Shown here: one piece after another, positions 45,501 through 56,226 of the stretch
How positions within the stretch are numbered: the first letter of the stretch is position 1
How the letters are laid out: each line of letters starts with the position of its first letter
Assembly (NCBI RefSeq): GCF_002205645.1
Contig: NZ_NIOF01000001.1
Coordinates: forward strand, 372,001-436,000
DNA: 64,000 nucleotides
Source of the DNA: Roseateles aquatilis
Lineage (GTDB): Bacteria > Pseudomonadota > Gammaproteobacteria > Burkholderiales > Burkholderiaceae_C
Direction: 5' to 3'
Translations under genes and position numbers: made by a program
The notes under the pieces: generated by a model
The model's input: only the letters and a program-made list of their open reading frames with translations
Databases searched by the model: none
Told to the model about the DNA's origin: nothing

Positions 45501-45579
45501 CGGGCTGTGCGATCCACTGCCGCCGGACGAGCTGCTGGACTGGGCGCGGCGCCGGGGTCCGTCGGGGGCCATCACGTAA
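42577..45579 (+). CDS. Membrane-bound PAS-GGDEF-EAL c-di-GMP enzyme
   Basis: From TTG 42577 the protein has 1000 residues; the frame is open to 42388 but that part overlaps the H-NS terminator. Residues 1 to about 250 form 7-8 membrane helices resembling a MASE1 sensor (WWPLPALGLALMWSAG). Two PAS-like regions follow, then a GGDEF domain with intact GGDEF at about 609 but no RxxD inhibition site (QWSD instead). An EAL domain has EALLRW at about 773, LSVNISPRHL, MDDFGTGYATLS and LKIDRSFV, all needed for phosphodiesterase activity. It may therefore both make and break c-di-GMP. dnaG begins 9 bp after its stop. Confidence 0.9.
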   Translation: MKSELSAPAGWALPSLPRRLLSAALPGLLLLAAVALLLIGAVWADWRPVAWWPLPALGLALMWSAGPVVALALTAAAALAAWLVGPTALPGAVLLQLWLNWPALMLLRRLGVTPALDQPFMLRRFAVPMLMALPLAAAVLHQVGLVLLGTPAAAPLDMLARDAALIASSVAAGLPLSALLQHPAGLRLYHLRAPATAMGALLLLGAALTWALASLAGARLLPGGWLMALVAAALPLLARAEWLRSLDERREWRAKLDDAGLALAQWIPGESLTSSLGWQTRLGAPDPAEPLAWLDRVHAVDRMTLEERLPALLHEDDQDTLRHPIRLQDDDGAWLWHELRFQVVRRDPRGRARRVLASLQDIQWRRTAEERQRLSSGLFQHLHEGLAITDLEHRLLDANPAYWALMGELLDAPAGLVIDEGAPAAPDAGEALRRRLLGQTALPMDEAQLRRGGHDPEAIADTLADPAGHWQGLVKVRAAGGHAKTLRLTVSSIPEPAGPPRYRVLALTDLTQELQQQQALERLGRFDALTGLPNEHEFQRRLQAALQTSQQIGPGFMLCVARVDLDGFAAFNRRHGAIRADQALRELARRLGTALRQAPQWSDEVARLGGDEFGLLLRVQNAEEAQLALDRLVQVLRRPIDLDGEGDGAMVDVSLDSARTEPMTLGDDDPTVPGGLMPFAEDTLAPRLSASVGATLYPQDGGEAETLMRHAAHALYRVKRSGRDGVQFFDVEKRRHREAQAQAVLRVQQALDAGELCLYYQPKLDLVSGALLGAEALLRWRHPQRGLLAPATFLPTVERSGMAAQLGHWVLEQALDQLRRWRAAGLDIELSVNISPRHLAAPAFGPRLAALLARHPDVPPDRLVLELLESSALDDVEQAKRLLADCKRLGLRLAMDDFGTGYATLSVLKQLPLDQLKIDRSFVQTMLVDPQDRALVQGVIALAGQFGCALVAEGVESPAHAQALVALGCHVGQGSGLCDPLPPDELLDWARRRGPSGAIT

Positions 45580-45588
45580 ACTGCCGCG

Positions 45589-47655
45589 GTGATCCCGCCC
45601 GGCTTTATTCAGGACCTGCTCACCCGCGTCGACATCGTCGAGATCGTGGGCCGCCACGTCGACCTCAAGAAGGCCGGCATCAATCACAAGGGCCTGTGCC
45701 CCTTCCACGGCGAGAAGTCGCCCAGCTTCACCGTCAGCCCCTCGCGCCAGACCTATCACTGCTTCGGCTGCGGCCAGCACGGCAACGCCGTCGGCTTCCT
45801 GATGGAGCACCTGGGCATCGGCTTCATCGACGCGGTGCGCGACCTGGCCCAGCAGGCCGGCATGCAGGTGCCCGAGGACGAACGCAGCCCGCAGGAGCGC
45901 GAGCGCGAGAAGGCGCAGAAGCAGCGCCAGTCGACGCTGACCGAGATCCTGGGCAAGGCCGGCCAGCATTACCGCCAGCAGCTCAAGGGCAATCCGCGCG
46001 CGATCGACTACCTCAAGGGTCGCGGCCTGACCGGCCAGATCGCGCTGCAGTTCGGGCTGGGTTTCGCGCCGGACGGCTGGCGCTCGCTGGCCAGCGCCTT
46101 CCCGTCCTACGACGATCCGCTGCTGGTCGAGACCGGCCTGGTCATCCTCCAGGACGACCCCGGCAAGAGCGAGGCGGAGCAGCGCCGCTACGACCGTTTC
46201 CGCGACCGGATCATGTTCCCGATCCGCAATGTGCAGGGCGAGGTGATCGGCTTCGGTGGCCGCGTGCTGGACAAGGGCGAGCCGAAGTATCTGAACTCAC
46301 CCGAGACTCCGGTCTTCCACAAGGGTCGCGAGCTCTACGGCCTCTACGAGGCCCGGCCGGCGATGCGGCGGCGCGGTTATGCGCTGGTGGTCGAGGGCTA
46401 CATGGACGTGGTCGCGCTGGCGCAGCACGACTTCGGCAACGCGGTCGCGACGCTGGGCACGGCCTGCACGGCGGACCATGTGCAGAAGCTGTTCCGCTTC
46501 ACCGAGTCGGTGGTGTTCAGCTTCGACGGTGACGCCGCCGGACGCCGCGCGGCGGGGCGCGCGCTCGAGGCCGCCCTGCCCCACGCCAACGAGACGCGCA
46601 CCATCAAGTTCCTGTTCCTGCCCAGCGAGCACGATCCGGACTCGTATGTGCGGGAGCTCGGCGCCGAAGCCTTCGAGCGCTGCGTCGAGAACGCGGTGCC
46701 GCTGTCGCGCCAGTTGATGGAGACGGCCGCCGACGGATGCGACCTGGCCACGCCGGAGGGTCGCGCGAAGATGCTGTCCGTGGCCAAGCCGCTGTGGGCG
46801 GCGCTGCCGGACGGGCTGCTGAAGCGGCAGTTGCTGGGCGAGCTCGCGCGCCGCGCGCAACTGCCCGATGCCGAACTTCAAGCCTTCTGGGCGAACGCGC
46901 AGCCGCCGGCCGCGCCCGGCATGCGCCCTCGCGCCGAGCGCCCCGCCGCGCCGAGGGCGACGCCCCGCCCGGCCGCGGCCGACGGTGCCCCTCACGACGA
47001 GCCTTACTTCGACATCCCCGCGTCCGCCTACGGCGACGAGGCCGGCGTCTCGGCGGACGATGTCCACGTGCCGCACGACGCCCACGCGGGCGACGGCGGC
47101 GCGCCTGCGCAGCAGGCCGCGCAACAGCCACGCAAGTGGGAGCCTCGTGGCGACTTCAAGGGCAAGGGCAAGGGTGGCAAATGGGGCGGCGGCGACTGGC
47201 GCAAACGCGACCAGGATCCGACCATCGGCATGCCCCGCAAGGCCCCGCCGGCGCCGATGGACCATGCGGTGCGCATGCTGCTGCTGCACGGCGATCTCTG
47301 GCGCCACATCAGCGAGCAGGACATGCAGTTGCTGCATGAACTCCCCGGAGAGCATGGTCAACTGATCGCCTGGCTCGAACGCTTCCTCGTCGACCACGGC
47401 CCCAGTCCCTGGGCGGTGCTGCAGATCGCCCTGCAGGAAGCGGACCGACTGGAGCTGGCCCAGCGGGTCTGCGGCGGCCCGATCACCTCCCCCCCAACCG
47501 ACGATCATGTGCAGGATGAGTTCCGCCTCGTCATGCGCAAGTTGTGGGTCGGACACTTGAAACAGCAGGCGACTCAGATCGCTCAAAGCAGCCAGCCGGA
47601 TATGCGCAGATACCAGTCACTTCTGCAGCAAATACGCGATCTGGAAGCGGCCTGA
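45589..47655 (+). CDS. dnaG: DNA primase
   Basis: The 688-residue protein starts at GTG 45589. The N-terminal CHC2 zinc finger is complete (CPFHGEKSPSFTV, then HCFGCGQHGNA). The catalytic core has EVIGFGGRVL and the TOPRIM motif VVEGYMDVVALAQ with acidic SFDGDAAGRRA. The C-terminal domain that binds DnaB helicase is separated by a low-complexity linker (about residues 445-545, Ala/Pro/Asp then Gly/Lys-rich), making the protein about 100 residues longer than E. coli DnaG. It primes DNA replication. It is followed by rpoD after 337 bp holding two promoters. Confidence 0.97.
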   Translation: MIPPGFIQDLLTRVDIVEIVGRHVDLKKAGINHKGLCPFHGEKSPSFTVSPSRQTYHCFGCGQHGNAVGFLMEHLGIGFIDAVRDLAQQAGMQVPEDERSPQEREREKAQKQRQSTLTEILGKAGQHYRQQLKGNPRAIDYLKGRGLTGQIALQFGLGFAPDGWRSLASAFPSYDDPLLVETGLVILQDDPGKSEAEQRRYDRFRDRIMFPIRNVQGEVIGFGGRVLDKGEPKYLNSPETPVFHKGRELYGLYEARPAMRRRGYALVVEGYMDVVALAQHDFGNAVATLGTACTADHVQKLFRFTESVVFSFDGDAAGRRAAGRALEAALPHANETRTIKFLFLPSEHDPDSYVRELGAEAFERCVENAVPLSRQLMETAADGCDLATPEGRAKMLSVAKPLWAALPDGLLKRQLLGELARRAQLPDAELQAFWANAQPPAAPGMRPRAERPAAPRATPRPAAADGAPHDEPYFDIPASAYGDEAGVSADDVHVPHDAHAGDGGAPAQQAAQQPRKWEPRGDFKGKGKGGKWGGGDWRKRDQDPTIGMPRKAPPAPMDHAVRMLLLHGDLWRHISEQDMQLLHELPGEHGQLIAWLERFLVDHGPSPWAVLQIALQEADRLELAQRVCGGPITSPPTDDHVQDEFRLVMRKLWVGHLKQQATQIAQSSQPDMRRYQSLLQQIRDLEAA

Positions 47656-47665
47656 ACCTTTCTTT

Positions 47666-47694
47666 TTGACCGAACACGAAGTTTCGCGGATAAT
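47666..47694 (+). promoter_or_regulatory. rpoD: Sigma-70 promoter upstream of rpoD
   Basis: TTGACC, a 17-bp spacer and GATAAT begin 10 bp after the dnaG stop. It should give a transcript with a leader of about 290 bases before rpoD. The 337-bp dnaG-rpoD interval holds this site and a heat-shock site, with no gene. Confidence 0.75.
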
Positions 47695-47836
47695 CAAGGG
47701 TTTTCGCGCGTCAAGAGTGACGGCAGCGCCAACCGGTCCCGGCCCCCCACTGACCCTGGGTTCATGCAAATAAGTGGCCAACTTCACCGCCTGGGCTGCA
47801 ACTTCAAACGTTCACGCTAGCCTTCACGCGCAAAGC

Positions 47837-47865
47837 CTTGAACCCGAGGTGGGGTCTCCCCATTT
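47837..47865 (+). promoter_or_regulatory. rpoD: Sigma-32-type heat-shock promoter of rpoD
   Basis: CTTGAAC, a 14-bp spacer and CCCCATTT match the sigma-32 consensus (CTTGAAA-N13/14-CCCCATNT) almost fully. It lies about 128 bp before the rpoD start. E. coli rpoD also has a heat-shock promoter, there inside dnaG. Confidence 0.75.
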
Positions 47866-47992
47866 AGGCCAAGGCCAGAGTTCGAGCCGCCTGGGCTCGT
47901 CGCGACACGATGGCTGTCGCTGACGACGCAGGTGGCCGTTTGCATTGCACCCCCGCCCGTATACACGAGCCACGAGCCACCCGAGGAACTGC

Positions 47993-50212
<2,220 letters not shown>

Positions 50213-50366
50213 TTGACCAGATACGTCCCGCCGCATGGCGGGCGACGGCGCCAGCCGTCACGCGGGTTGCGGCCCGAGCCACAAGCTGCGCACGTCTCTG
50301 GACAATCTGCAAGCTCCCCATGGCCTGGTCCCGGGCGCCCTCGCTGGGCATCGGGCTTGCCAGATC

Positions 50367-50404
50367 AACCGGCCGCGCCTTCGGGCGTCGGCCGGTTTTC
50401 TTTT
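50367..50404 (+). terminator. Rho-independent terminator after rpoD
   Basis: AACCGGCCG-CGCC, the tetraloop TTCG, then GGCG-(T)-CGGCCGGTT and TTTTCTTTT. It is a long, stable hairpin with a stabilising TTCG loop, 155 bp after the rpoD stop. Confidence 0.92.
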
Positions 50405-50558
50405 GGGGACGCGAGCGCCGGGGCGGCTGCGCGAGCACCGCCCGGCGGTGTCGCGCCGACATCGACAGGCCCCCGAGGCAAGGGCTTTTCAGCAGCTTCG
50501 TCGCAAGGGCGCACGGCTACACTGAGACTTCCATCACAACTCACCCCCTGCCAGGCCG

Positions 50559-51500
50559 ATGACCCAGATCCGCGAGCGCACCGTCCTGTTTGCCGACTTG
50601 CGCGGCAGCACGGCGCTGTTCGAGACGCTGGGCAACGCGGAAGCGTCCGGCCTGGTCACGCAGACCGTCGCGCTGCTCAGCCAGGCCGTCGATGACAACC
50701 GCGGCGACCTGATCAAGACGCTGGGTGACGGCCTGATGGCCGCCTTCGACAACCCGCGTGACGGCATCAAGTCGGCGATGCGGATGCAGGAGCTGCTGCT
50801 GAAATCATCGGTGCGCAGCGAGCGCCTGCGCTACACCCACCTGCAGATCGCGCTAGCGCGCGGCGAAGTGGTCGAGATCCATGGCGACTGCTTCGGTGAC
50901 GCGGTCAACGTCGCCGCTCGCCTGCTGGACCATGCCGGCGACGGTGAGACCGTGGTGACGGCCGAGGTCGTGCAGGGCCTGACCAGCGCGCAGAAGGCGC
51001 GCTTCCGCAGCCTGGACCACATCAGCGTGCGCGGCCGGGCCGAGCCGGTCCACATCTACGTACTGGACCAGGGCCGCGGCGACGCCGCCGCGACGCAGTT
51101 CGGCGAAATCGTCCGCAGCGCCGCGCCCGAGGGCATCCGCCTCGTCTGGCAAGACCTGGACCGCGTCTTCGACATCGACCAGATGCCGGTCGTGCTGGGC
51201 CGCAGCACGCAAGCGACCTACTGCATCACCGACGTGCGCGTCAGCCGCTCGCACGCCCGCATCGACTGGCAGGGCAGCAGCTTCAGCCTGACCGACCTCA
51301 GCTACAACGGGACCTTCGTGCGCTTCGGCGCCGGCGGCCAGACGCTGAGCCTGCGGCGCGGCTCGTGCACGTTGCACGGCGCCGGCGCGATCGGCCTGGG
51401 CGGGCCGCCGTCCGAGACGCAGGCGCCGACCGTCCGCTTCGAGGTACTGCACCTGGCCGAGGCCGACCGCTCACCGCTGCTGCTGCAACGCGGCCTGTGA
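50559..51500 (+). CDS. Class III nucleotidyl cyclase with FHA domain
   Basis: The 313-residue protein joins a class III cyclase domain and a forkhead-associated domain. In the cyclase, the metal-binding Asp residues are D13 (FADLRGST) and D57 (KTLGDGLMAAF), and the catalytic Asn/Arg lie in FGDAVNVAARL (N117, R121). The FHA domain (about residues 205-290) has GRS (214-216), SRSH (229-232) and YNG (249-251), the phosphothreonine-binding positions. It is cytoplasmic. It should make cAMP (or cGMP) and dock to a phosphothreonine protein, so a Ser/Thr kinase, such as those encoded elsewhere in this window, is its logical upstream partner. hemH follows. Confidence 0.9.
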   Translation: MTQIRERTVLFADLRGSTALFETLGNAEASGLVTQTVALLSQAVDDNRGDLIKTLGDGLMAAFDNPRDGIKSAMRMQELLLKSSVRSERLRYTHLQIALARGEVVEIHGDCFGDAVNVAARLLDHAGDGETVVTAEVVQGLTSAQKARFRSLDHISVRGRAEPVHIYVLDQGRGDAAATQFGEIVRSAAPEGIRLVWQDLDRVFDIDQMPVVLGRSTQATYCITDVRVSRSHARIDWQGSSFSLTDLSYNGTFVRFGAGGQTLSLRRGSCTLHGAGAIGLGGPPSETQAPTVRFEVLHLAEADRSPLLLQRGL

Positions 51501-51562
51501 GCGCCCGCCGCTCCACCCACTCCCCTTCCCCCTAGCCCGACCCTTCGCCGGGCGTCCGCCGG

Positions 51563-52654
51563 ATGAGCTTCCTCCCCGAACCCGCCTTCGACCACGGCAG
51601 CACGCCCGCCATCGGCGTTCTGCTGTGCAACCTCGGCACGCCCGACGCGCCCACCGCGTCCGCCGTGCGGCGCTACCTCGCGCAGTTCCTGTCCGACCCG
51701 CGCGTCATCGAGATCCCCAAGCTCGCCTGGTGGCCGATCCTGCACGGCATCATCCTGCGCACCCGGCCGGCGAAGTCGGCGCAGAAGTACGCCAGCATCT
51801 GGACCAAGGAAGGCTCGCCGCTGATGGTCTGGACCGAGCGCCAGGCCAAGCTGCTGCAGGGCCGTCTCGGCGAGCAGGGGCACCGGGTGATCGTCCGCCA
51901 CGCGATGCGCTACGGCAACCCGTCGATCGCGTCGCAGCTCGATGCACTGCGGGCCGCGGGCGCGACCCGCGTGCTGGTGCTGCCGGCCTATCCGCAGTAC
52001 TCCGGCGCGACGACCGCCAGCGTCATCGACGAGGTCGCGCGCTGGTCGCTGGCCCACCGCCACGTGCCCGAGTTCCGCTTCGTCAACCGCTACCACGACG
52101 ACCCGCGCTACATCGAGGCGCTGGCCGACAGCGTGCGCGCCCACTGGAAGAGCGAGGGCCGCGGCGACCTGCTGGTGATGAGCTTCCACGGCATGCCCGC
52201 CCGGACGCTGACGCTGGGCGACCCGTACCACTGCGAATGCCTGAAGACGGGACGGCTGCTCGCGGAGGCGCTACGGCTGTCCGAGGCTCAATACAAGGTG
52301 ACGTTCCAGAGCCGCTTCGGCAAGGCGCGCTGGCTGGAGCCCTACACCGAGCCGACGTTGCGGACGCTGGCCGAGGGCGGATTGAAATCGGTCGACCTGG
52401 TCTGTCCTGGCTTCTCGGCCGACTGCATCGAGACGCTGGAAGAGATCGACATGGAGGCGCGCGAGGCCTTCCTGCACGCCGGTGGTCAACGCTTCAGCTA
52501 CATCCCCTGCCTGAATGACCGGCCGGCCCATATCCGCGCGCTGGCGGCCGTCGCCGAGCAGCACCTGCAAGGCTGGCCGACGACCACGACACCCGATGCG
52601 ACGGCCCTGGCCCGTCAACGCGAGGCGGCACAGATGAGCGGCGCCTCCCGCTAA
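51563..52654 (+). CDS. hemH: Ferrochelatase
   Basis: HemH inserts Fe2+ into protoporphyrin IX to form heme at the membrane surface. The 363-residue protein has the family opening VLLCNLGTPDAPTASAVRRYLAQFLSD, the catalytic His in MSFHGMPART, the YHCEC segment and the C-terminal CPGFSADCIETLEEI with its catalytic Glu. It lies 62 bp after the cyclase-FHA gene and may be co-transcribed. Cysteines at the C-terminal position that ligate a cluster in some ferrochelatases are not obvious. Confidence 0.96.
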   Translation: MSFLPEPAFDHGSTPAIGVLLCNLGTPDAPTASAVRRYLAQFLSDPRVIEIPKLAWWPILHGIILRTRPAKSAQKYASIWTKEGSPLMVWTERQAKLLQGRLGEQGHRVIVRHAMRYGNPSIASQLDALRAAGATRVLVLPAYPQYSGATTASVIDEVARWSLAHRHVPEFRFVNRYHDDPRYIEALADSVRAHWKSEGRGDLLVMSFHGMPARTLTLGDPYHCECLKTGRLLAEALRLSEAQYKVTFQSRFGKARWLEPYTEPTLRTLAEGGLKSVDLVCPGFSADCIETLEEIDMEAREAFLHAGGQRFSYIPCLNDRPAHIRALAAVAEQHLQGWPTTTTPDATALARQREAAQMSGASR

Positions 52655-52935
52655 CCCCCACCACACCACACCCGACACCGGCAGAGACGACATTCGAGCC
52701 CTGTCGATGCTGACAGCGAGCGTATCGAGGAGCGGGATGGCCGGGGTCGCCGGCGGAGGGTCCGCGGGCACGCGGAGCGTGCCTCAAGCACTGACTGGCG
52801 CCGTCTGTTTGAGTCCGACGAGCCGAAGGTGAGTGGGACGAGTTGGCGCCTCCGCGGGCCCTCCGCCGGCGGCCCCGGCCGTCCCGCTCCGCGCTCGTGC
52901 ACTCGAGCCCCCTCCCGGCGGGAGGGGGAGGACGA

Positions 52936-54459
52936 TCAGCCCGCCGTCACCGGCACCGCGGCCTTGCGCGCCTGACGCGCGCCCCACCACTTCAGGCCTC
53001 GGGGCAGCAGCAGCACGGCCACGACGATGACCAGCAGCCCCGCGGACATCGGGCGCTCGAGGAACACGCCCCAGCTCCCTCCGCCGATGGCGACGCCGTT
53101 GCGCAGGTGTGCTTCGGCGAGCGGTCCGAGGATCATGCCGACGACGACTGGCGCGGTCGGGAAGTCGAAGCGCCGCATGACCACGCCCAGCGCACCGATG
53201 GCGAGCATCACGTAGAGGTCGAAGGCGCTCTGCCGCATGCCATAGACGCCCACCGTCGCGAAGATCAGGATGCCCGCGTACAACGGCGCGCGCGGAATCT
53301 GAAGCAGCTTCACCCACAGGCCGACCATCGGCAGGTTGAGCACCAGCAGCATCACGTTGCCGATGTACAGCGACGCGATCAGCGCCCACACCAGCGTGGA
53401 GGAGGTCTGGAACAGCTGCGGCCCGGCCTGGATGCCGTAGTTCTGCAGCGCCGACAGCAGGATGGCCGCCGTCACCGAGGTCGGGATGCCCAGCGTCAGC
53501 AGCGGCACCAGCGTGCCGGTGACGGCCGCGTTGTTGGCGGCCTCCGGTCCGGCGACGCCCTCGATGGCGCCGGTCGTGCCGAACTCCTCCTTGTGCTTGG
53601 AGAGCTTGCGCTCCGTCGCGTAGCTGAGGAAGGTCGGGATCTCCGTGCCGCCCGCCGGGATCACCCCGAACGGGAAACCCAGCGCCGTGCCTCGCAGCCA
53701 CGCTGGGACCGAGCGACGCCAGTCACGGCGCGTCATGTGGACGCGACCCATCGTGTTGATCTGCAACTGGCTGCGGCCTTCATACAGCGCCACGTACAGC
53801 GTCTCGCCGACGGCGAACAGGCCCACCGCCACCAGCACCGTCTCGATGCCGTCCATGAACTCGGGCACGCCGGCGGTATAGCGGATCTGGCCGGTGATCT
53901 GGTCCATGCCCACCAGCCCCATCGCCAGGCCGATGAACAGCGCGGTCAGCCCGCGCAGCGTGCTCTGGCCCAGCACCGCGCTCACCGTCGTGAAGGCGAG
54001 CAGCATCAGGCAGAAGTACTCCGGCGGGCCGAGCGTGACGGCGAAGTCCGCCAGCACCGGCGCGAACAGCGTCACCAGCGCGGTGGCCACCGTGCCGGCC
54101 ACGAAGGAGCCGATCGCCGCCGTCGCCAGCGCCGCGCCGGCGCGGCCGTGGCGGGCCATCTTGAAGCCCTCCAGCGCGGTCACCATGGTGCCGGTCTCGC
54201 CGGGGGTGTTGAGCAGGATGGACGTGGTCGAGCCGCCGTACATCGCGCCGTAATAGATGCCCGCGAAGAAGATCATCGACGCGGTCGGATCGACCTGCGC
54301 GGTGATCGGCAGCAGCATCGCGACGGTCACCGCGGGGCCCAGGCCCGGCAGCACGCCGATGGCGGTGCCCAACGCGCAGCCGACGAAGGCCCACATCAGG
54401 TTCACCGGCGTGCCGGCGGTCGCGAAGCCGCCCATCAAATGGGTCCAGAGATCGGTCAT
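52936..54459 (-). CDS. tctA: Tripartite tricarboxylate transporter, large permease TctA
   Basis: The 507-residue protein has about 12 membrane helices and the TctA signatures [19 protein letters not shown] and [15 protein letters not shown] near the N-terminus, with the internal repeat [19 protein letters not shown]. It forms the main channel of the TTT transporter that imports citrate or other carboxylates using an ion gradient. It is the last gene of tctC-tctB-tctA, 10 bp after tctB. The substrate in this organism is unknown. Confidence 0.94.
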   Translation of the reverse strand: MTDLWTHLMGGFATAGTPVNLMWAFVGCALGTAIGVLPGLGPAVTVAMLLPITAQVDPTASMIFFAGIYYGAMYGGSTTSILLNTPGETGTMVTALEGFKMARHGRAGAALATAAIGSFVAGTVATALVTLFAPVLADFAVTLGPPEYFCLMLLAFTTVSAVLGQSTLRGLTALFIGLAMGLVGMDQITGQIRYTAGVPEFMDGIETVLVAVGLFAVGETLYVALYEGRSQLQINTMGRVHMTRRDWRRSVPAWLRGTALGFPFGVIPAGGTEIPTFLSYATERKLSKHKEEFGTTGAIEGVAGPEAANNAAVTGTLVPLLTLGIPTSVTAAILLSALQNYGIQAGPQLFQTSSTLVWALIASLYIGNVMLLVLNLPMVGLWVKLLQIPRAPLYAGILIFATVGVYGMRQSAFDLYVMLAIGALGVVMRRFDFPTAPVVVGMILGPLAEAHLRNGVAIGGGSWGVFLERPMSAGLLVIVVAVLLLPRGLKWWGARQARKAAVPVTAG

Positions 54460-54469
54460 CGCTGCCTCC

Positions 54470-55048
54470 TCAAATCCAGCCGCCGGCGGTGATCGCCGGC
54501 AGGTTCAGCGCGAGCAGCTTGTTGAACAGCCAGAACACCGGCGCGGCGATCAGCACGCCGGTCAATGCGTCCAGCATGATCTGGCGGCCGCCACCATTGG
54601 CCTTGCCCTCGGCACGCCGCAGGCCGCGTACCGCCAGCACGAAGCACAGCGTGCACGCCAGCACGAAGCCGATCGTCGTGATCAGCGCCGCGTTGGCCAC
54701 CACCGCCCCCACGACCCACGCCGCGGACAGCCAGTCCGCCCGCGCCGCGCCGGACGGCGGCTCCATCTGCCGGAAGCCGCCGGTGCGCGCCTCCCACACC
54801 AGCCAGGCGCCGCACAACGTCAGCACGGCGGCCACGCCCCAGGGCAACGCGTTCGGGCCCACGCCCGAGTAACCGGCCTCGGCCGGGATCGCCGTGGCGC
54901 CCACGGCCATCACGAGGCCGACGACGATCGCGCCGATGCCCACGAAGGTCTGATGAAAGGCGCTCGGCATGGCGGGCGCGACGGAATCGGCGGACGCGAC
55001 AGCGTCGCCGGAGGCGCCGACGGCGCCCGGGGAGGTCGGGTGGGACAT
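54470..55048 (-). CDS. tctB: Tripartite tricarboxylate transporter, small permease TctB
   Basis: The 192-residue protein starts at ATG 55048; the frame is open further upstream inside tctC. A disordered Ser/Ala-rich N-terminus of about 28 residues is followed by four membrane helices ([69 protein letters not shown]), the TctB pattern. It completes the membrane part of the transporter with TctA. It lies 14 bp after tctC. Confidence 0.88.
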   Translation of the reverse strand: MSHPTSPGAVGASGDAVASADSVAPAMPSAFHQTFVGIGAIVVGLVMAVGATAIPAEAGYSGVGPNALPWGVAAVLTLCGAWLVWEARTGGFRQMEPPSGAARADWLSAAWVVGAVVANAALITTIGFVLACTLCFVLAVRGLRRAEGKANGGGRQIMLDALTGVLIAAPVFWLFNKLLALNLPAITAGGWI

Positions 55049-55062
55049 GGCGGCTCCGGGTC

Positions 55063-56034
55063 TCAGACCATGCCGGACTTGTGCATGATGTCGCGCAGCG
55101 AGGCGAACTCGCGCTCGACGAAGTCCTCGAACTCCTTGCCGGCAAGCACCGCGGGCGTCCAGCCGTTCTTGGCCAGCGCCTCGGCCCAGGCCTTGGACTG
55201 GGTCGCCTTGACGACCATGTCGATCAACGCCTGGCGCTGCGCCGGCGTGATGCCGGGGGGCGCGTAGACACCGCGCCAGTTGCCGATCTCGACGTTGTAG
55301 CCGAGCTCCTTCATCGTCGGGATGTTCAGGCCCGGCAGGCGCTGCGGCGCGGTCACCGCGATCGGGCGCATCTTGCCGCTCTCGATGTAGGGCTGGAACT
55401 CGCTGTAGCCGCTGCCGCCGATGCTGACGTTGCCGCCCAGGATCGCCGCCACCGCCTCGCCGCCGCCCCGGAAGGCCACGTAGTTGACCTTGGTCGCGTC
55501 GACGCCGACCTCGTGCGCCAACATCGCCGCGGCCACGTGCTCGGTGGAGCCGCGCGAGCCACCGCCCCACTTCACCGACCCCGGGTCCTTCTTGAGCGCG
55601 TCCACCACGTCCTTCATCGTCTTGAAGGGCGACTCGGCCGGCAGCACGAAGACGTTGTATTCGCTGGTCAGGCGCGCGATCGGCGTGGCCTGCGTCAGAG
55701 TGACCGGCTGCTTGCTGGTGATCAGGCCGCCCAGCATCACGGCGCCCATCACCATCATGGCGTTCGGGTCGCCCTTGCTGGCGTTGACGAACTGCGCCAG
55801 GCCGATGGCGCCGGCGGCGCCGCCCTTGTTCTCGAAGGTCACCGCGCTCGCGGCGCCGGCGTCCTGCAGCGCCTTGCCCAGCGCCCGGCCGGTCATGTCC
55901 CAGCCGCCGCCCGGGTTGGCGGGCACGAGGATCTTGAGGGCCGCGACAGCGGCACGCGCGTTCAGCGGCAGCGCGCCGAAGGCGCCGAACGCGGCCATGG
56001 CGGCCGCCGACTTGAGGAACTGGTCTCGTCTCAT
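55063..56034 (-). CDS. tctC: Tripartite tricarboxylate transporter, periplasmic binding protein TctC (Bug family)
   Basis: The 323-residue protein starts at ATG 56034. Its leader has RRDQFLK followed by a hydrophobic stretch and ends ARA, which fits a Tat or Sec signal peptide. The mature protein shows the Bug fold: ILVPANPGGGWDMTGRALGKALQ, the ligand loop region, VNYVAFRGGGEAVAAILGGNVSIG and the closing ALIDMVVKATQSKAW. It captures the carboxylate in the periplasm and hands it to TctA/TctB. It is divergent from tctDE, and the 192-bp intergenic region should hold both promoters. Confidence 0.94.
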   Translation of the reverse strand: MRRDQFLKSAAAMAAFGAFGALPLNARAAVAALKILVPANPGGGWDMTGRALGKALQDAGAASAVTFENKGGAAGAIGLAQFVNASKGDPNAMMVMGAVMLGGLITSKQPVTLTQATPIARLTSEYNVFVLPAESPFKTMKDVVDALKKDPGSVKWGGGSRGSTEHVAAAMLAHEVGVDATKVNYVAFRGGGEAVAAILGGNVSIGGSGYSEFQPYIESGKMRPIAVTAPQRLPGLNIPTMKELGYNVEIGNWRGVYAPPGITPAQRQALIDMVVKATQSKAWAEALAKNGWTPAVLAGKEFEDFVEREFASLRDIMHKSGMV

Positions 56035-56226
56035 GTTGTCTCCTGGTGGTCTCATGACCGGACCGTGGTCTGTTGGCCGGTCTTCGTTGTGGGCGGGATG
56101 CTGCACGCGCTCGCTGTCAATCGGCTGTCGGGAAGCTCAGGGTTCACCCGAAGCCCCGCGCCCATCGTGGCTGCCGGACACTGCCGCGATGTTCACCTCA
56201 CCAGCGATCCCGACGGCGGGCCGGCG

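Noticed and set aside
50213-50695. Small gene between rpoD and the cyclase gene
   Set aside because: Open frames here run through the duplicated rpoD tail and the terminator, and their composition is non-coding.
53780-54394. Additional minus-strand gene inside tctA
   Set aside because: It is an out-of-frame shadow of tctA with Arg/Gly/Ala/His-rich sequence.
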